Source: Candidatus Methylopumilus planktonicus (GTDB taxonomy: Bacteria; Pseudomonadota; Gammaproteobacteria; Burkholderiales; Methylophilaceae). From it: a stretch of DNA of 64,000 nt. Location of the stretch: positions 868,001-932,000 of the forward strand of contig NZ_LN827929.1 in assembly GCF_000981505.1 (NCBI RefSeq), read 5' to 3'. Under the pieces are notes generated by a model that worked only from the letters and a program-made list of their open reading frames with translations, ran no database searches and was not told the DNA's origin. Below are positions 55,801 through 64,000 of this stretch, piece after piece; position 1 is the first letter of the stretch; each line of letters starts with the position of its first letter. Made by a program: the position numbers and the translations under genes.

Positions 55801-56220
55801 ATGAAAAAACTTACTGAGCATGTAAATACACTAGGAAACGATTTAGTTTTAGGTTTCCACAAACTCGCTCTATTTGCTATTGGAGCAGGAACAGTATGGG
55901 CAGCTGGCTGGACATTTTTCGATATGTTTACTAAGCATCACGCCTCGATCGCCGATCTATTATTGATGTTTATCTACTTGGAAATTGGGGCTATGGTTGG
56001 TATCTATTTCAACACTAATCACATGCCTGTTAGGTTTTTGTTATACATAGCATTGACGGCTTTGACACGTCACATGGTGGATATTATGAGCCACTCCCCT
56101 ATAAACATTGATGAAATGTTAGCAGTAGCTGGGGCTATTTTTATCGTATCCGCGAGTGTGCTGATAGTGAGATTTACCAGTGCAAAATTTCCCAGTGATA
56201 AAACAGATCAAGTGAAGTGA
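55801..56220 (+). CDS. PsiE-like phosphate-starvation-inducible membrane protein
   Basis: 139 residues with four hydrophobic helices (about 20-42, 48-68, 76-92, 108-130). MFIYLEIGAMVGIYF, MPVRFLLYIALTALTRHMV and the following helix align with the core of E. coli PsiE. Function unknown. AAAAAGGAG ribosome site lies 10 bases before the ATG. Last plus-strand gene of the island. Confidence 0.75.
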   Translation: MKKLTEHVNTLGNDLVLGFHKLALFAIGAGTVWAAGWTFFDMFTKHHASIADLLLMFIYLEIGAMVGIYFNTNHMPVRFLLYIALTALTRHMVDIMSHSPINIDEMLAVAGAIFIVSASVLIVRFTSAKFPSDKTDQVK

Positions 56221-56274
56221 ATTACGACGAGAAATTATTAAAGACTGCCCTCTTATAGCTTTGAAATAGTCTTT

Positions 56275-56571
56275 TTATCTCTTACAGCTTAATCCTAATT
56301 GATTTATCGTAAATCCTAAACTTACATGCGTTGAGACTTTTTGAAGATTACCATTAAATGCCATGTCTTTTCTCCATGCATCAATAATATTGTTATAAGA
56401 GGCTTTCCCATCAGAACAATAAAAACCTGATGAGGCCAGGGTATCGATCGTACTAATTAATAAAAGCTCACATTCATTATCTTTATTTACATTGCAAGAT
56501 TTTGCTTTAGCTAAATCAGCATGTGAAGTCATACTAAAGAAAAGCACAAATACTGGTAAAAGAATTTTCAT
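56275..56571 (-). CDS. Small secreted protein, Rap1a-like
   Basis: 98 residues from ATG 56571, where the signal peptide MKILLPVFVLFFSMTSHA begins; an upstream in-frame start adds 13 residues. Mature part has four Cys (SCNVNKDNEC, FYCSDG, LSCKR). The layout resembles Rap1a/Tai-family immunity or periplasmic proteins, but the match is weak and no toxin gene is adjacent. Convergent with the PsiE-like gene. Confidence 0.6.
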   Translation of the reverse strand: MKILLPVFVLFFSMTSHADLAKAKSCNVNKDNECELLLISTIDTLASSGFYCSDGKASYNNIIDAWRKDMAFNGNLQKVSTHVSLGFTINQLGLSCKR

Positions 56572-56711
56572 TTTATTGATAAATACTAGTGAAATTTTAA
56601 AACAATGCAAGCTGATCCTTAAAAAAATGTTGAATATGCTTACAATTTGTTACAAAAATAAAATACGAATAAATTTGGAGGATAAAAAGAATCATAACTA
56701 ATTGATTTAAT

Positions 56712-56787
56712 TGGTGCCCTCGACAGGAGTTGAACCTGTGACCCTCCCCTTAGGAGGGGGATGCTCTATCCACTGAGCTACGAGGGC
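56712..56787 (-). tRNA. tRNA-Arg (CCU)
   Basis: 76 nt with genomically encoded CCA. Acceptor GCCCTCG/CGAGGGC, D-arm AGCTCAGTGGATAGAGC, anticodon stem CCCCC-type with loop CTCCTAA giving anticodon CCU (reads AGG), T-arm ACAGG-TTCAACT-CCTGT. tRNA-Arg genes are common integration sites. Island genes lie immediately downstream of its 3' end. Confidence 0.97.
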
Positions 56788-56799
56788 AAAATTTAAAAA

Positions 56800-58254
56800 T
56801 TACTTTTGTAAAACTTTTTTCAAAACCTGAATACCAAAACCTACACCAAAGCCATTCACTTCACTCAACGCCGCACCAAGTCCGCCTTTTCGATTGCTTG
56901 ATGAAAGGTCGGTATGTAACCAAGGTATATTATTTTCAATAAAACGATTTAAGAAGCGTGCGGCATGAATATGATCAGGGCCGCCTTCAAGCGTGCATTG
57001 CTTAATATCTGCAATACCACTGTCAAGATCCTCTTCGTAATCTTCATCAAATGGGAATGCTGCAATGCGTTCCCCTGAATCACTTCCAGCTCCCACGGCT
57101 AAACAAGATAATTCAGGTCGATTAGATATCACACCACTATAACGATCGCCTAATGCTGTCGCCATGCTCCCTGTGAGTGTTGCAAAATCCATCATCATGT
57201 CAGGCTTCAAACGTGAAGCTATTGTTAACGTGTCGGCTAAGACCATACGACCTTCCGCATCGGTGTGAATGATTTCGATGGAAGTGCCATTAAGAGACTT
57301 CACCACATCATTTTGTTTATAAGCTTTAGGTCCAATATGATTTTGCGAAATAGCTAACCAGCAATCAATTTGAACTGGAAGTTTTAAGAGAGTGGTTGCC
57401 AATAAAATGCCAAGGGATACTGCAGAGCCATTCATGTCTTCATGCATACCGTACATATAACGTGCTGGTTTTAAATTATGTCCGCCTGTGTCAAAACAAA
57501 TACCTTTACCAATGACTGCAATATTTTTCTTATATTGCTTAGGCTTGTATGTTAAATGAACGATGGCGGCATCTTGGGGTTCAGAACCTTGACCCACTGC
57601 CACAAAAGCACCTGCGCCCATCTTTTTTAATTTCGCCATATCAAACTCTTCGAACTTCCAGCCATGTGACTTCGCGAGTGATTTTATTTTTATGCGATAA
57701 ATGGATGGCGTTAATTCATTTGGAGGCAACATCGTCAATTCACGTGTCAGTGTATTACCAGCGACAATAGCCATTTCATCTTTAAATTTATCTTTAATTT
57801 CAATACCAAATAACTCAATGGACCTGATATTTTTTTTGGTGCTTTCTTTTTTATAACTAGGTAATCTTTGACTGTTCATAAGCGCCACATAGACTGCAGC
57901 GCGCGCATTTATCTCTTTTGAATCTTCATCACCAAATACAGCGATATTAAGAACTTCAGGGTTTTCCGCAATTAAAGGCTTGAGTGCTTTTCGAATTAAA
58001 GTATGACGCTGAAACGTATTATTTTTTTTGTCTAAGACAACAAAACTTAACAAGCGGCCATCCTGGACCTCAATAGTGACAGGCTCTCTAGTGAGGCTCG
58101 ACATTTTTTTATGGGCACGTTTTAGTTTTCGATCAAGCTCTGTGATAAAAGGAAATGTCTTTAATGTCGCATCACTTAAAACATAAAGAAAATGAGTGCC
58201 TTTGATGTTTTTTTCTGTCGCCACACTTCTTTTTTGTACAATTTGAATTGTCAT
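56800..58254 (-). CDS. M17 family leucyl aminopeptidase
   Basis: 484 residues. Metal ligands and catalysis are in IGKGICFDTGGHNLKP and HTDAEGRMVLADTL; MDFATLTGSM follows. Two-metal cytosolic aminopeptidase. It is the divergent M17 branch, with His for Asn in the NTDAEGR motif and an unusual N-terminal domain, so it is not clearly PepA or PepB. Ends 13 bp from tRNA-Arg on the same strand. Confidence 0.92.
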   Translation of the reverse strand: MTIQIVQKRSVATEKNIKGTHFLYVLSDATLKTFPFITELDRKLKRAHKKMSSLTREPVTIEVQDGRLLSFVVLDKKNNTFQRHTLIRKALKPLIAENPEVLNIAVFGDEDSKEINARAAVYVALMNSQRLPSYKKESTKKNIRSIELFGIEIKDKFKDEMAIVAGNTLTRELTMLPPNELTPSIYRIKIKSLAKSHGWKFEEFDMAKLKKMGAGAFVAVGQGSEPQDAAIVHLTYKPKQYKKNIAVIGKGICFDTGGHNLKPARYMYGMHEDMNGSAVSLGILLATTLLKLPVQIDCWLAISQNHIGPKAYKQNDVVKSLNGTSIEIIHTDAEGRMVLADTLTIASRLKPDMMMDFATLTGSMATALGDRYSGVISNRPELSCLAVGAGSDSGERIAAFPFDEDYEEDLDSGIADIKQCTLEGGPDHIHAARFLNRFIENNIPWLHTDLSSSNRKGGLGAALSEVNGFGVGFGIQVLKKVLQK

Positions 58255-58504
58255 AAGCCTTAATCCTTAAATATATGTCCTATAAAAAAATATCAATAAA
58301 ATCAATAGAATATTGCTTTTTTTTAACACTTTTAACTTACTTTTTTACTTGACCCAAACGCTTAAAAACGCCAAACTTGAACCTATATGAGTTCATTCAA
58401 TGCGTTATCGCTCACAAAATTGGAATACCCTTTAGGCGCTAGGTAAATACAGTCCTTATTATACCGTTAGCGTCCTCATAAAAATTCTGGAGTTATATTA
58501 AAAC

Positions 58505-61159
58505 ATGGCATCTATACCCGATATCGACAATCAAGAAACGCAAGAGTGGCTTGACGCCCTCAATGCCGTCATTGAAACAGAAGGTATAGAACGCGCCCAT
58601 TTCTTGATTGAATCCATGATTGATCAAGCACGAAGATCAGGGGCTAATTTACCTTACAAAGCGACCACCGCTTACCTCAATACAATACCTACCCACTTGC
58701 AACAACGCCATCCCGGTAACCCCGATATGGAGCGTCGCATCCGTGCGCTCATCAGATGGAATGCCATCATGACGGTATTACGTGCGAATGAAAAATCACC
58801 AGGTGTAGGAGGTCATATCGCAAGCTTCCAATCAGCGGCGACTTTATATGATGTCGGCTTCAACCATTTCTTTAGGGCGGCGAATGATAAATTTCAAGGA
58901 GATCTTGTGTACTTTCAAGGTCACTCATCCCCTGGTGTGTATGCAAGAGCATTTCTAGAAGGTCGTATCAGCGAAGAACAATTGAGTAACTTCCGCATGG
59001 AAACGGGTGGCAAGGGATTATCCAGTTACCCTCATCCATGGCTCATGCCTGACTTCTGGCAGTTCCCAACTGTATCCATGGGATTAGGTCCTATCATGGG
59101 TATTTACCAAGCACGTTTTCTAAAATATTTACATGATCGCGGTATTGCAGATACTTCAGATCGTAAGGTTTGGGTCTTCTGTGGTGATGGAGAAATGGAT
59201 GAGCCTGAGTCGCTCGGTGCTATTTCATTAGCATCTCGAGAAAAACTCGATAACCTTATTTTTGTGGTCAACTGTAACTTACAGCGTCTCGATGGTCCTG
59301 TGCGTGGTAACGGTAAAATTATTCAAGAGCTCGAATCAGATTTTAGAGGCTCAGGTTGGAATGTGATTAAAGTGATTTGGGGTTCTTACTGGGATCCTTT
59401 AATCGCGATGGATAAAACAGGATTACTCAAAAAACGCATGGAAGAATGTGTCGACGGTGAATACCAAAACTTTAAAGCTAAAGGTGGCGCTTACACGCGT
59501 GAACACTTCTTTGGTAAATATCCCGAATTAAAAGAAATGGTGGCTGCGATGTCAGATCAAGATATCTGGCGCTTAAATCGTGGCGGGCATGACCCTCATA
59601 AAGTCTTCGCCGCATACGCTGCAGCAACGTCACACAAAGGCCAGCCTTCAGTCGTCTTAGCTAAAACCGTTAAAGGTTACGGTATGGGGGACGCTGGCGA
59701 AGGTCAAAATATTACCCATCAACAAAAGAGCATGGATATTGATTCGTTAAAAGCTTTCCGTGATCGTTTTGATTTAGATATTAGTAATGCAGATGTGGAA
59801 AAATTATCTTTCTATAAACCTGCATCTGATTCACCTGAAATTAAATACATGATGGAAAGACGCCAAGAATTAGGCGGCTTTGTTCCGCAACGTAAACGTA
59901 AAGGCAATCCACTTAAAACACCACTCCTATCCGCTTTTGAAAATATGCTTACAGCGACAGGTGAACGAGAAATTTCTACGACGATGGCGTTTGTGAGAAT
60001 TTTGTCTACGCTTGTGCGCGATAAAGAGCTCGGTAAATATATTGTGCCGATCGTACCAGATGAAGCACGCACTTTTGGTATGGAGGGTATGTTTAGACAG
60101 CTTGGTATTTATTCATCCGTCGGTCAATTGTACGAACCACAAGACTCAGATCAAGTCATGTTTTATAAAGAACAAACAGACGGTCAAATTCTAGAAGAAG
60201 GTATCAATGAAGCAGGCTCATTCTCGTCCTGGGTAGCAGCGGCAACTTCATATACCGTTAATGGCATTCAAATGATTCCATTTTATATTTTCTATTCCAT
60301 GTTTGGTTTCCAACGTATTGGAGATCTTGCTTGGGCAGCCGGTGACTCACGTGCACGTGGATTTTTACTAGGTGCTACGGCAGGTCGAACTACATTGAAC
60401 GGCGAAGGTTTGCAACACGAAGATGGTCATAGCCAATTAATGGCCGCCATGATTCCTAATTGCGTGTCATACGACCCCACTTTTGCATACGAACTTGCAG
60501 TGATTATGCAAGACGGTTTAAAACGCATGATTGAAAATCAGGAAGATGTTTTCTATTACATTACACTTATGAATGAAAATTATAGTCACCCTGAAATGCC
60601 TAAAGGAATTGAAGCAGACATCATTAAGGGTATGTACTCATTCTCTACTTCAAAAGCCAAAGGTGAAAAAGTACAGCTCATGGGCAGTGGTGTGATTTTA
60701 CGTGAAGTGATTGAAGCACAAAAAATCCTAGAGAAAGATTTTGGTGTGTCGGCAGATGTGTGGAGTGTCACAAGCTTTAATGAGCTCCGTAAAGATGCAT
60801 TAGAAGCGGATCGTTGGAATCGGATGAATCCTGATAAACCACAAAAAGAATCACACGTGGTAAAACTGCTTAAAAAAGTAGAAGGTCCCATCATTGCATC
60901 AACCGACTATATGAAATCATTCGCAGAGCAAATCGCGGTCTTCTTGCCGCATAGGTTTGTAGCGCTTGGTACTGATGGTTTTGGACGCTCTGACTCAAGA
61001 GAAAAATTACGACACTTCTTTGAAGTGGATCGTCATTATGTGGTGGTGGCAGCGCTTAAAGCATTAAGTGATGAAGGCAAGATTAAATCATCAGTGGTCA
61101 CTGATGCGATTAAGAAATTTAAGCTTGACCCTAACAAACCGAATCCGGTGACGCATTAA
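58505..61159 (+). CDS. aceE: Pyruvate dehydrogenase E1 component (homodimeric)
   Basis: 884 residues, the proteobacterial single-chain E1. TPP motif GDGEMDEPESLGAISLASR ... NCNLQ at about 226-260, GHSSPGVYARAFLEG upstream, and the pyrimidine-binding domain in the second half. Decarboxylates pyruvate and acetylates the lipoyl groups of AceF. First gene of aceE-aceF-lpd; gap to aceF 2 bp. GGAG lies 12 bases before the ATG. The 250 bp upstream has AT-rich candidate promoters but none convincing. Confidence 0.98.
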   Translation: MASIPDIDNQETQEWLDALNAVIETEGIERAHFLIESMIDQARRSGANLPYKATTAYLNTIPTHLQQRHPGNPDMERRIRALIRWNAIMTVLRANEKSPGVGGHIASFQSAATLYDVGFNHFFRAANDKFQGDLVYFQGHSSPGVYARAFLEGRISEEQLSNFRMETGGKGLSSYPHPWLMPDFWQFPTVSMGLGPIMGIYQARFLKYLHDRGIADTSDRKVWVFCGDGEMDEPESLGAISLASREKLDNLIFVVNCNLQRLDGPVRGNGKIIQELESDFRGSGWNVIKVIWGSYWDPLIAMDKTGLLKKRMEECVDGEYQNFKAKGGAYTREHFFGKYPELKEMVAAMSDQDIWRLNRGGHDPHKVFAAYAAATSHKGQPSVVLAKTVKGYGMGDAGEGQNITHQQKSMDIDSLKAFRDRFDLDISNADVEKLSFYKPASDSPEIKYMMERRQELGGFVPQRKRKGNPLKTPLLSAFENMLTATGEREISTTMAFVRILSTLVRDKELGKYIVPIVPDEARTFGMEGMFRQLGIYSSVGQLYEPQDSDQVMFYKEQTDGQILEEGINEAGSFSSWVAAATSYTVNGIQMIPFYIFYSMFGFQRIGDLAWAAGDSRARGFLLGATAGRTTLNGEGLQHEDGHSQLMAAMIPNCVSYDPTFAYELAVIMQDGLKRMIENQEDVFYYITLMNENYSHPEMPKGIEADIIKGMYSFSTSKAKGEKVQLMGSGVILREVIEAQKILEKDFGVSADVWSVTSFNELRKDALEADRWNRMNPDKPQKESHVVKLLKKVEGPIIASTDYMKSFAEQIAVFLPHRFVALGTDGFGRSDSREKLRHFFEVDRHYVVVAALKALSDEGKIKSSVVTDAIKKFKLDPNKPNPVTH

Positions 61160-61161
61160 TT

Positions 61162-62481
61162 ATGGCTATCGAAAAAATACTCGTTCCTGATATTGGTAAC
61201 TTCGATAGCGTTGACGTAATTGAAGTTATTGCGAAGATAGGAGATGTCATCAAAAAAGATGACTCGCTCATCACCTTAGAAACAGATAAAGCTTCAATGG
61301 ATATTCCAGCACCTCATGCAGGTACCGTTAAAGAGATTTTTTTAAAGGTAGGCGACAAGATTAAACAAGGCTCACCTATTCTCATGCTCGATGTTGGGCT
61401 TGATGAAAAAAAAGTAGAAACAAAAACTGAAATAAAAGAAACTAAAAAAGAAGAAGCCCCTAAAGCTGCCATACCAGAACCTTCGCGTCCAGCGCCTGAG
61501 CCACCACAAAAAATAAAACCACAACATACGCCAGCTCCTATTGGCGATTCTGTCGCGGTTGAGCCTAATAAAAAATCACATGCAAGCCCTTCGGTCAGAA
61601 AATTCGCGCGTGAACTTGGTGTTAATTTAGCATTTGTAGAAGGCTCAGGCCCTAAGCATCGCATTCTAGAGTCTGATGTACAAAGTTATGTGAAAGGAGA
61701 GTTAGCCCGACCTCGCACAGACAATATGGGCAATGCACCGACCGTCATACCTATGCCAATCATTGACTTTAGTCAGTATGGAGAGATTGAAACGAAGCCA
61801 CTTTCTAAAATTAAAAAATTATCAGGGGCTAACCTTCATCGCAATTGGGTCACCGCGCCTCACGTCACACAATTTGATGAAGCGGATATTACCGATCTCG
61901 AAGCTTTTAGAAAATCAATGCAAGTCGATGCTGAAAAAAAAGGTGTCAAACTAACCCTCCTCGCTTTCCTTATGAAAGCATGTGTCAATGCACTTAAAAC
62001 TTATCCTAATTTTAATGCGTCTCTCTCAGCAGATGGTGATCAACTCATTTATAAAAGTTATTACAACATCGGTTTCGCATGTGACACACCCGATGGATTA
62101 GTTGTGCCTGTTGTGCGTGATGTTCACCAAAAAGATGTACTCGCAATCGCTAAAGATCTCGGTGAGCTTTCCGCCAAAGCGCGTGAGCGTAAACTTAAGA
62201 TGGAAGAAATGCAAGGTGGATGCTTCACGATTTCAAGTTTAGGCGGTATTGGTGGCACGAAATTTACACCGATTATTAATTGCCCTGAAGTGGCTATCCT
62301 TGGCATCTCGAGATCATCGATGGAACCGATATATGATCCTAAAACCAAAACATTTGAAGCAAGACTTATCTTGCCGCTTTCCTTGTCCTACGATCACCGT
62401 GTCATTGATGGGGCTGATGGTGCACGTTTTACCAGCCACTTACGCATGATGTTATCTGACGTGCGTCGATTGCTTCTTTAA
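61162..62481 (+). CDS. aceF: Pyruvate dehydrogenase E2 (dihydrolipoyl acetyltransferase)
   Basis: 439 residues with a single N-terminal lipoyl domain (Lys43 in ETDKASMDIP), a Pro/Ala/Lys linker, a peripheral-subunit-binding domain (SPSVRKFARELGVNL, about 143-175) and the catalytic acetyltransferase ending in DHRVIDGADGARF. E. coli AceF has three lipoyl domains; here there is one, and the E3 gene supplies another. Forms the PDH core. Confidence 0.97.
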   Translation: MAIEKILVPDIGNFDSVDVIEVIAKIGDVIKKDDSLITLETDKASMDIPAPHAGTVKEIFLKVGDKIKQGSPILMLDVGLDEKKVETKTEIKETKKEEAPKAAIPEPSRPAPEPPQKIKPQHTPAPIGDSVAVEPNKKSHASPSVRKFARELGVNLAFVEGSGPKHRILESDVQSYVKGELARPRTDNMGNAPTVIPMPIIDFSQYGEIETKPLSKIKKLSGANLHRNWVTAPHVTQFDEADITDLEAFRKSMQVDAEKKGVKLTLLAFLMKACVNALKTYPNFNASLSADGDQLIYKSYYNIGFACDTPDGLVVPVVRDVHQKDVLAIAKDLGELSAKARERKLKMEEMQGGCFTISSLGGIGGTKFTPIINCPEVAILGISRSSMEPIYDPKTKTFEARLILPLSLSYDHRVIDGADGARFTSHLRMMLSDVRRLLL

Positions 62482-62487
62482 TACTAT

Positions 62488-64000
62488 ATGGCTAATACTT
62501 TTCAAATTACGGTACCCGATATCGGTAACTTCGACAGCGTTGAAGTCATCGAAGTAATTGTTAAAATTGGTGACATGATCAAGAAGGAAGATTCACTCAT
62601 CACAGTTGAATCTGATAAAGCATCTATGGATATTCCTTCCACACACGAAGGTAAAGTAACAAAGATTGACTTAAAAGTAGGTGACAAAGTTAAACAAGGA
62701 TCCAATATTCTTGTGATTGAATTAAGTGGATCGAGTGACAAACCGCAAAAAGTTGAAAATAAAACAGAAACAAAAGAGACAGCAAAAAAAGAAGCTCCTT
62801 CTCGGGCACCTTCAGAAACAATCGCAAAAAAACCAGATGTGACATCTACACATGAAACTGAAGTCCTTGTTTTGGGTTCAGGCCCTGGGGGTTACACAGC
62901 TGCATTCCGTGCCGCAGATTTAGGTAAAAAAGTAGTACTGATTGAAAGATACTCAACCTTAGGTGGGGTATGTCTTAATGTCGGCTGCATTCCATCGAAA
63001 GCACTTTTACATACAGCTAAAGTGATTACTGATGCAGAAGAAACAGCGGCCCACGGTGTCACTTTTGGTAAGCCCAATATTGATTTAGAAAAAATTCGCA
63101 ACTGGAAATCCAATGATGTTGTCGGTAAATTGACGCAAGGTTTGGGCGCTATGGCTAAACAAAGACAAGTCAGTGTGGTTCAAGGTGAGGGTGAATTTAC
63201 AACACCCTATCAAATTAAAGTAACAAAGGCTGATGGTGAAATTGAGACGGTAGGTTTTGAGCACTGCATTATTGCGGCTGGCTCACAGTCCACAAAATTT
63301 CCTGGTGTCAAAGATGATCCACGCATTATGGATTCCACTGGTGCCCTGGAACTCAAAGACATACCAAAACGTTTACTCATTGTGGGTGGTGGCATTATTG
63401 GTTTAGAGATGGGAACCGTTTACGATGCATTAGGCAGTCGTGTCAGTGTCGTTGAATTATCAGACGGACTCATGCAAGGATGTGATCGTGATTTAGTACG
63501 TCCATTACAAAAACGTATGGAGCAACGTTTTGAAAAAATTATGCTCAATACTAAAGTCAATACCATCGAACCTAAAGCAGATGGTATTCATGTCAATTTT
63601 GAATTTGAAGGTAAATTAGATTCACAAGTGTATGACCGTGTCCTGATTGCAATTGGTCGACGTCCAAATGGTAAAGCAATTAAGGCAGAACTCGCTGGCG
63701 TTAATGTCACTGACCAAGGGTTTATTCCGGCAAATAAACAAATGCGTACTAACGTATCCCACATCTTTGCGATTGGCGATATTGTAGGTCAGCCAATGTT
63801 AGCTCACAAAGCAACACACGAAGGTAAAGTCGCAGCTGAAGTGATTGCTGGACACAAAGTTGAATTCCAAGCGATTGCTATTCCGTACGTTGCCTATACG
63901 GATCCCGAAGTGGCATGGGCAGGGATGACAGAGACGGAAGCCAAAATACAAAATATTGAAATTGAAAAAGCAAGCTTTCCCTGGGCTGCTAGTGGCCGAG
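62488..64000 (+). CDS. lpdA: Dihydrolipoyl dehydrogenase (E3) with N-terminal lipoyl domain, partial
   Basis: Runs off the window end after about 504 codons (translated by me from ATG 62488). Residues 1-80 are a lipoyl domain with Lys44 in ESDKASMDIP, then a charged linker, then the flavoprotein: VLVLGSGPGGYTAAFRAA (FAD), the redox pair in GGVCLNVGCIPSK, VGGGIIGLEMG (NAD) and FAIGDIVGQPMLAHKA. Six bases after aceF. Regenerates oxidised lipoate for the PDH complex. The lipoyl-E3 fusion is known in betaproteobacteria such as Neisseria and Ralstonia. Confidence 0.97.
   Translation, partial: MANTFQITVPDIGNFDSVEVIEVIVKIGDMIKKEDSLITVESDKASMDIPSTHEGKVTKIDLKVGDKVKQGSNILVIELSGSSDKPQKVENKTETKETAKKEAPSRAPSETIAKKPDVTSTHETEVLVLGSGPGGYTAAFRAADLGKKVVLIERYSTLGGVCLNVGCIPSKALLHTAKVITDAEETAAHGVTFGKPNIDLEKIRNWKSNDVVGKLTQGLGAMAKQRQVSVVQGEGEFTTPYQIKVTKADGEIETVGFEHCIIAAGSQSTKFPGVKDDPRIMDSTGALELKDIPKRLLIVGGGIIGLEMGTVYDALGSRVSVVELSDGLMQGCDRDLVRPLQKRMEQRFEKIMLNTKVNTIEPKADGIHVNFEFEGKLDSQVYDRVLIAIGRRPNGKAIKAELAGVNVTDQGFIPANKQMRTNVSHIFAIGDIVGQPMLAHKATHEGKVAAEVIAGHKVEFQAIAIPYVAYTDPEVAWAGMTETEAKIQNIEIEKASFPWAASGR

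Noticed and set aside
56275..56571. Immunity protein of a type VI effector pair
   Set aside because: Only a weak Rap1a-like Cys pattern; no effector gene or T6SS marker lies nearby.

Overview
The window is a low-GC (AT-rich) segment of a betaproteobacterial chromosome. A Methylophilaceae-type methylotroph is the most likely host. That is an inference from the tmRNA tag (ANDETYALAA), the aceE-aceF-lpd operon whose E3 carries its own lipoyl domain, and the overall look of the housekeeping proteins; no methanol dehydrogenase or RuMP gene lies inside the window to confirm it. Gene density is high, with many 3-8 bp gaps or 4 bp overlaps.

Region by region. (1) 1-11.7 kb is a surface-polysaccharide cluster. 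It holds a tight five-gene minus-strand operon of two different E1-alpha/E1-beta pairs (TPP-dependent, alpha-ketoacid-dehydrogenase or transketolase-like) around an NAD-dependent sugar epimerase. Two FkbM-type methyltransferases follow, then a WbpM/CapD-type membrane nucleotide-sugar dehydratase, a PglC-like initiating phosphosugar transferase, and rfbC-rfbD-rfbB for dTDP-rhamnose without rfbA. (2) 11.9-17.05 kb is an accessory block beside the tmRNA gene. One orphan gene of the 'STGP' family and two autotransporter-like beta-barrel genes are separated by partial copies of the ssrA 3' end and its terminator, the pattern left by integrative elements that use ssrA as attachment site; no integrase is present. 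(3) 17.05-24.6 kb is core: ssrA, smpB, ratA, rnfH, guaB, guaA, greB, a nitroreductase and ybiT. (4) 24.6-52 kb: two GT9-like glycosyltransferases, typA, rhlE, purT, a NarL-type two-component pair beside a TonB-dependent receptor, tilS-accA-dnaE, tpx, an rlmL-like methyltransferase, a spermidine-synthase-like protein, hrpA, rbgA and two more GT9 proteins. (5) 53.38-56.71 kb is a small island of mostly small genes (RNase H-like YkuK family, a secreted Cys-repeat protein, a secreted thermonuclease, a PsiE-like membrane protein, a Rap1a-like secreted protein). It lies between a decayed copy of the 3' end of tRNA-Arg(CCU) and the intact tRNA. (6) 56.8-64 kb is an M17 aminopeptidase and the pyruvate dehydrogenase operon, cut by the window end inside lpd.

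How they fit together: aceEF-lpd supplies a complete PDH with homodimeric E1, so the two heterodimeric E1 pairs at the left edge are unlikely to be PDH subunits. Their placement in the polysaccharide cluster points to carbohydrate chemistry. The ssrA and tRNA-Arg junctions share a recognisable short sequence block, which suggests that both accessory regions were built by the same family of integrative elements. The most interesting points are this repeated tRNA/tmRNA-end architecture carrying single-gene cargos, and the double E1 operon.
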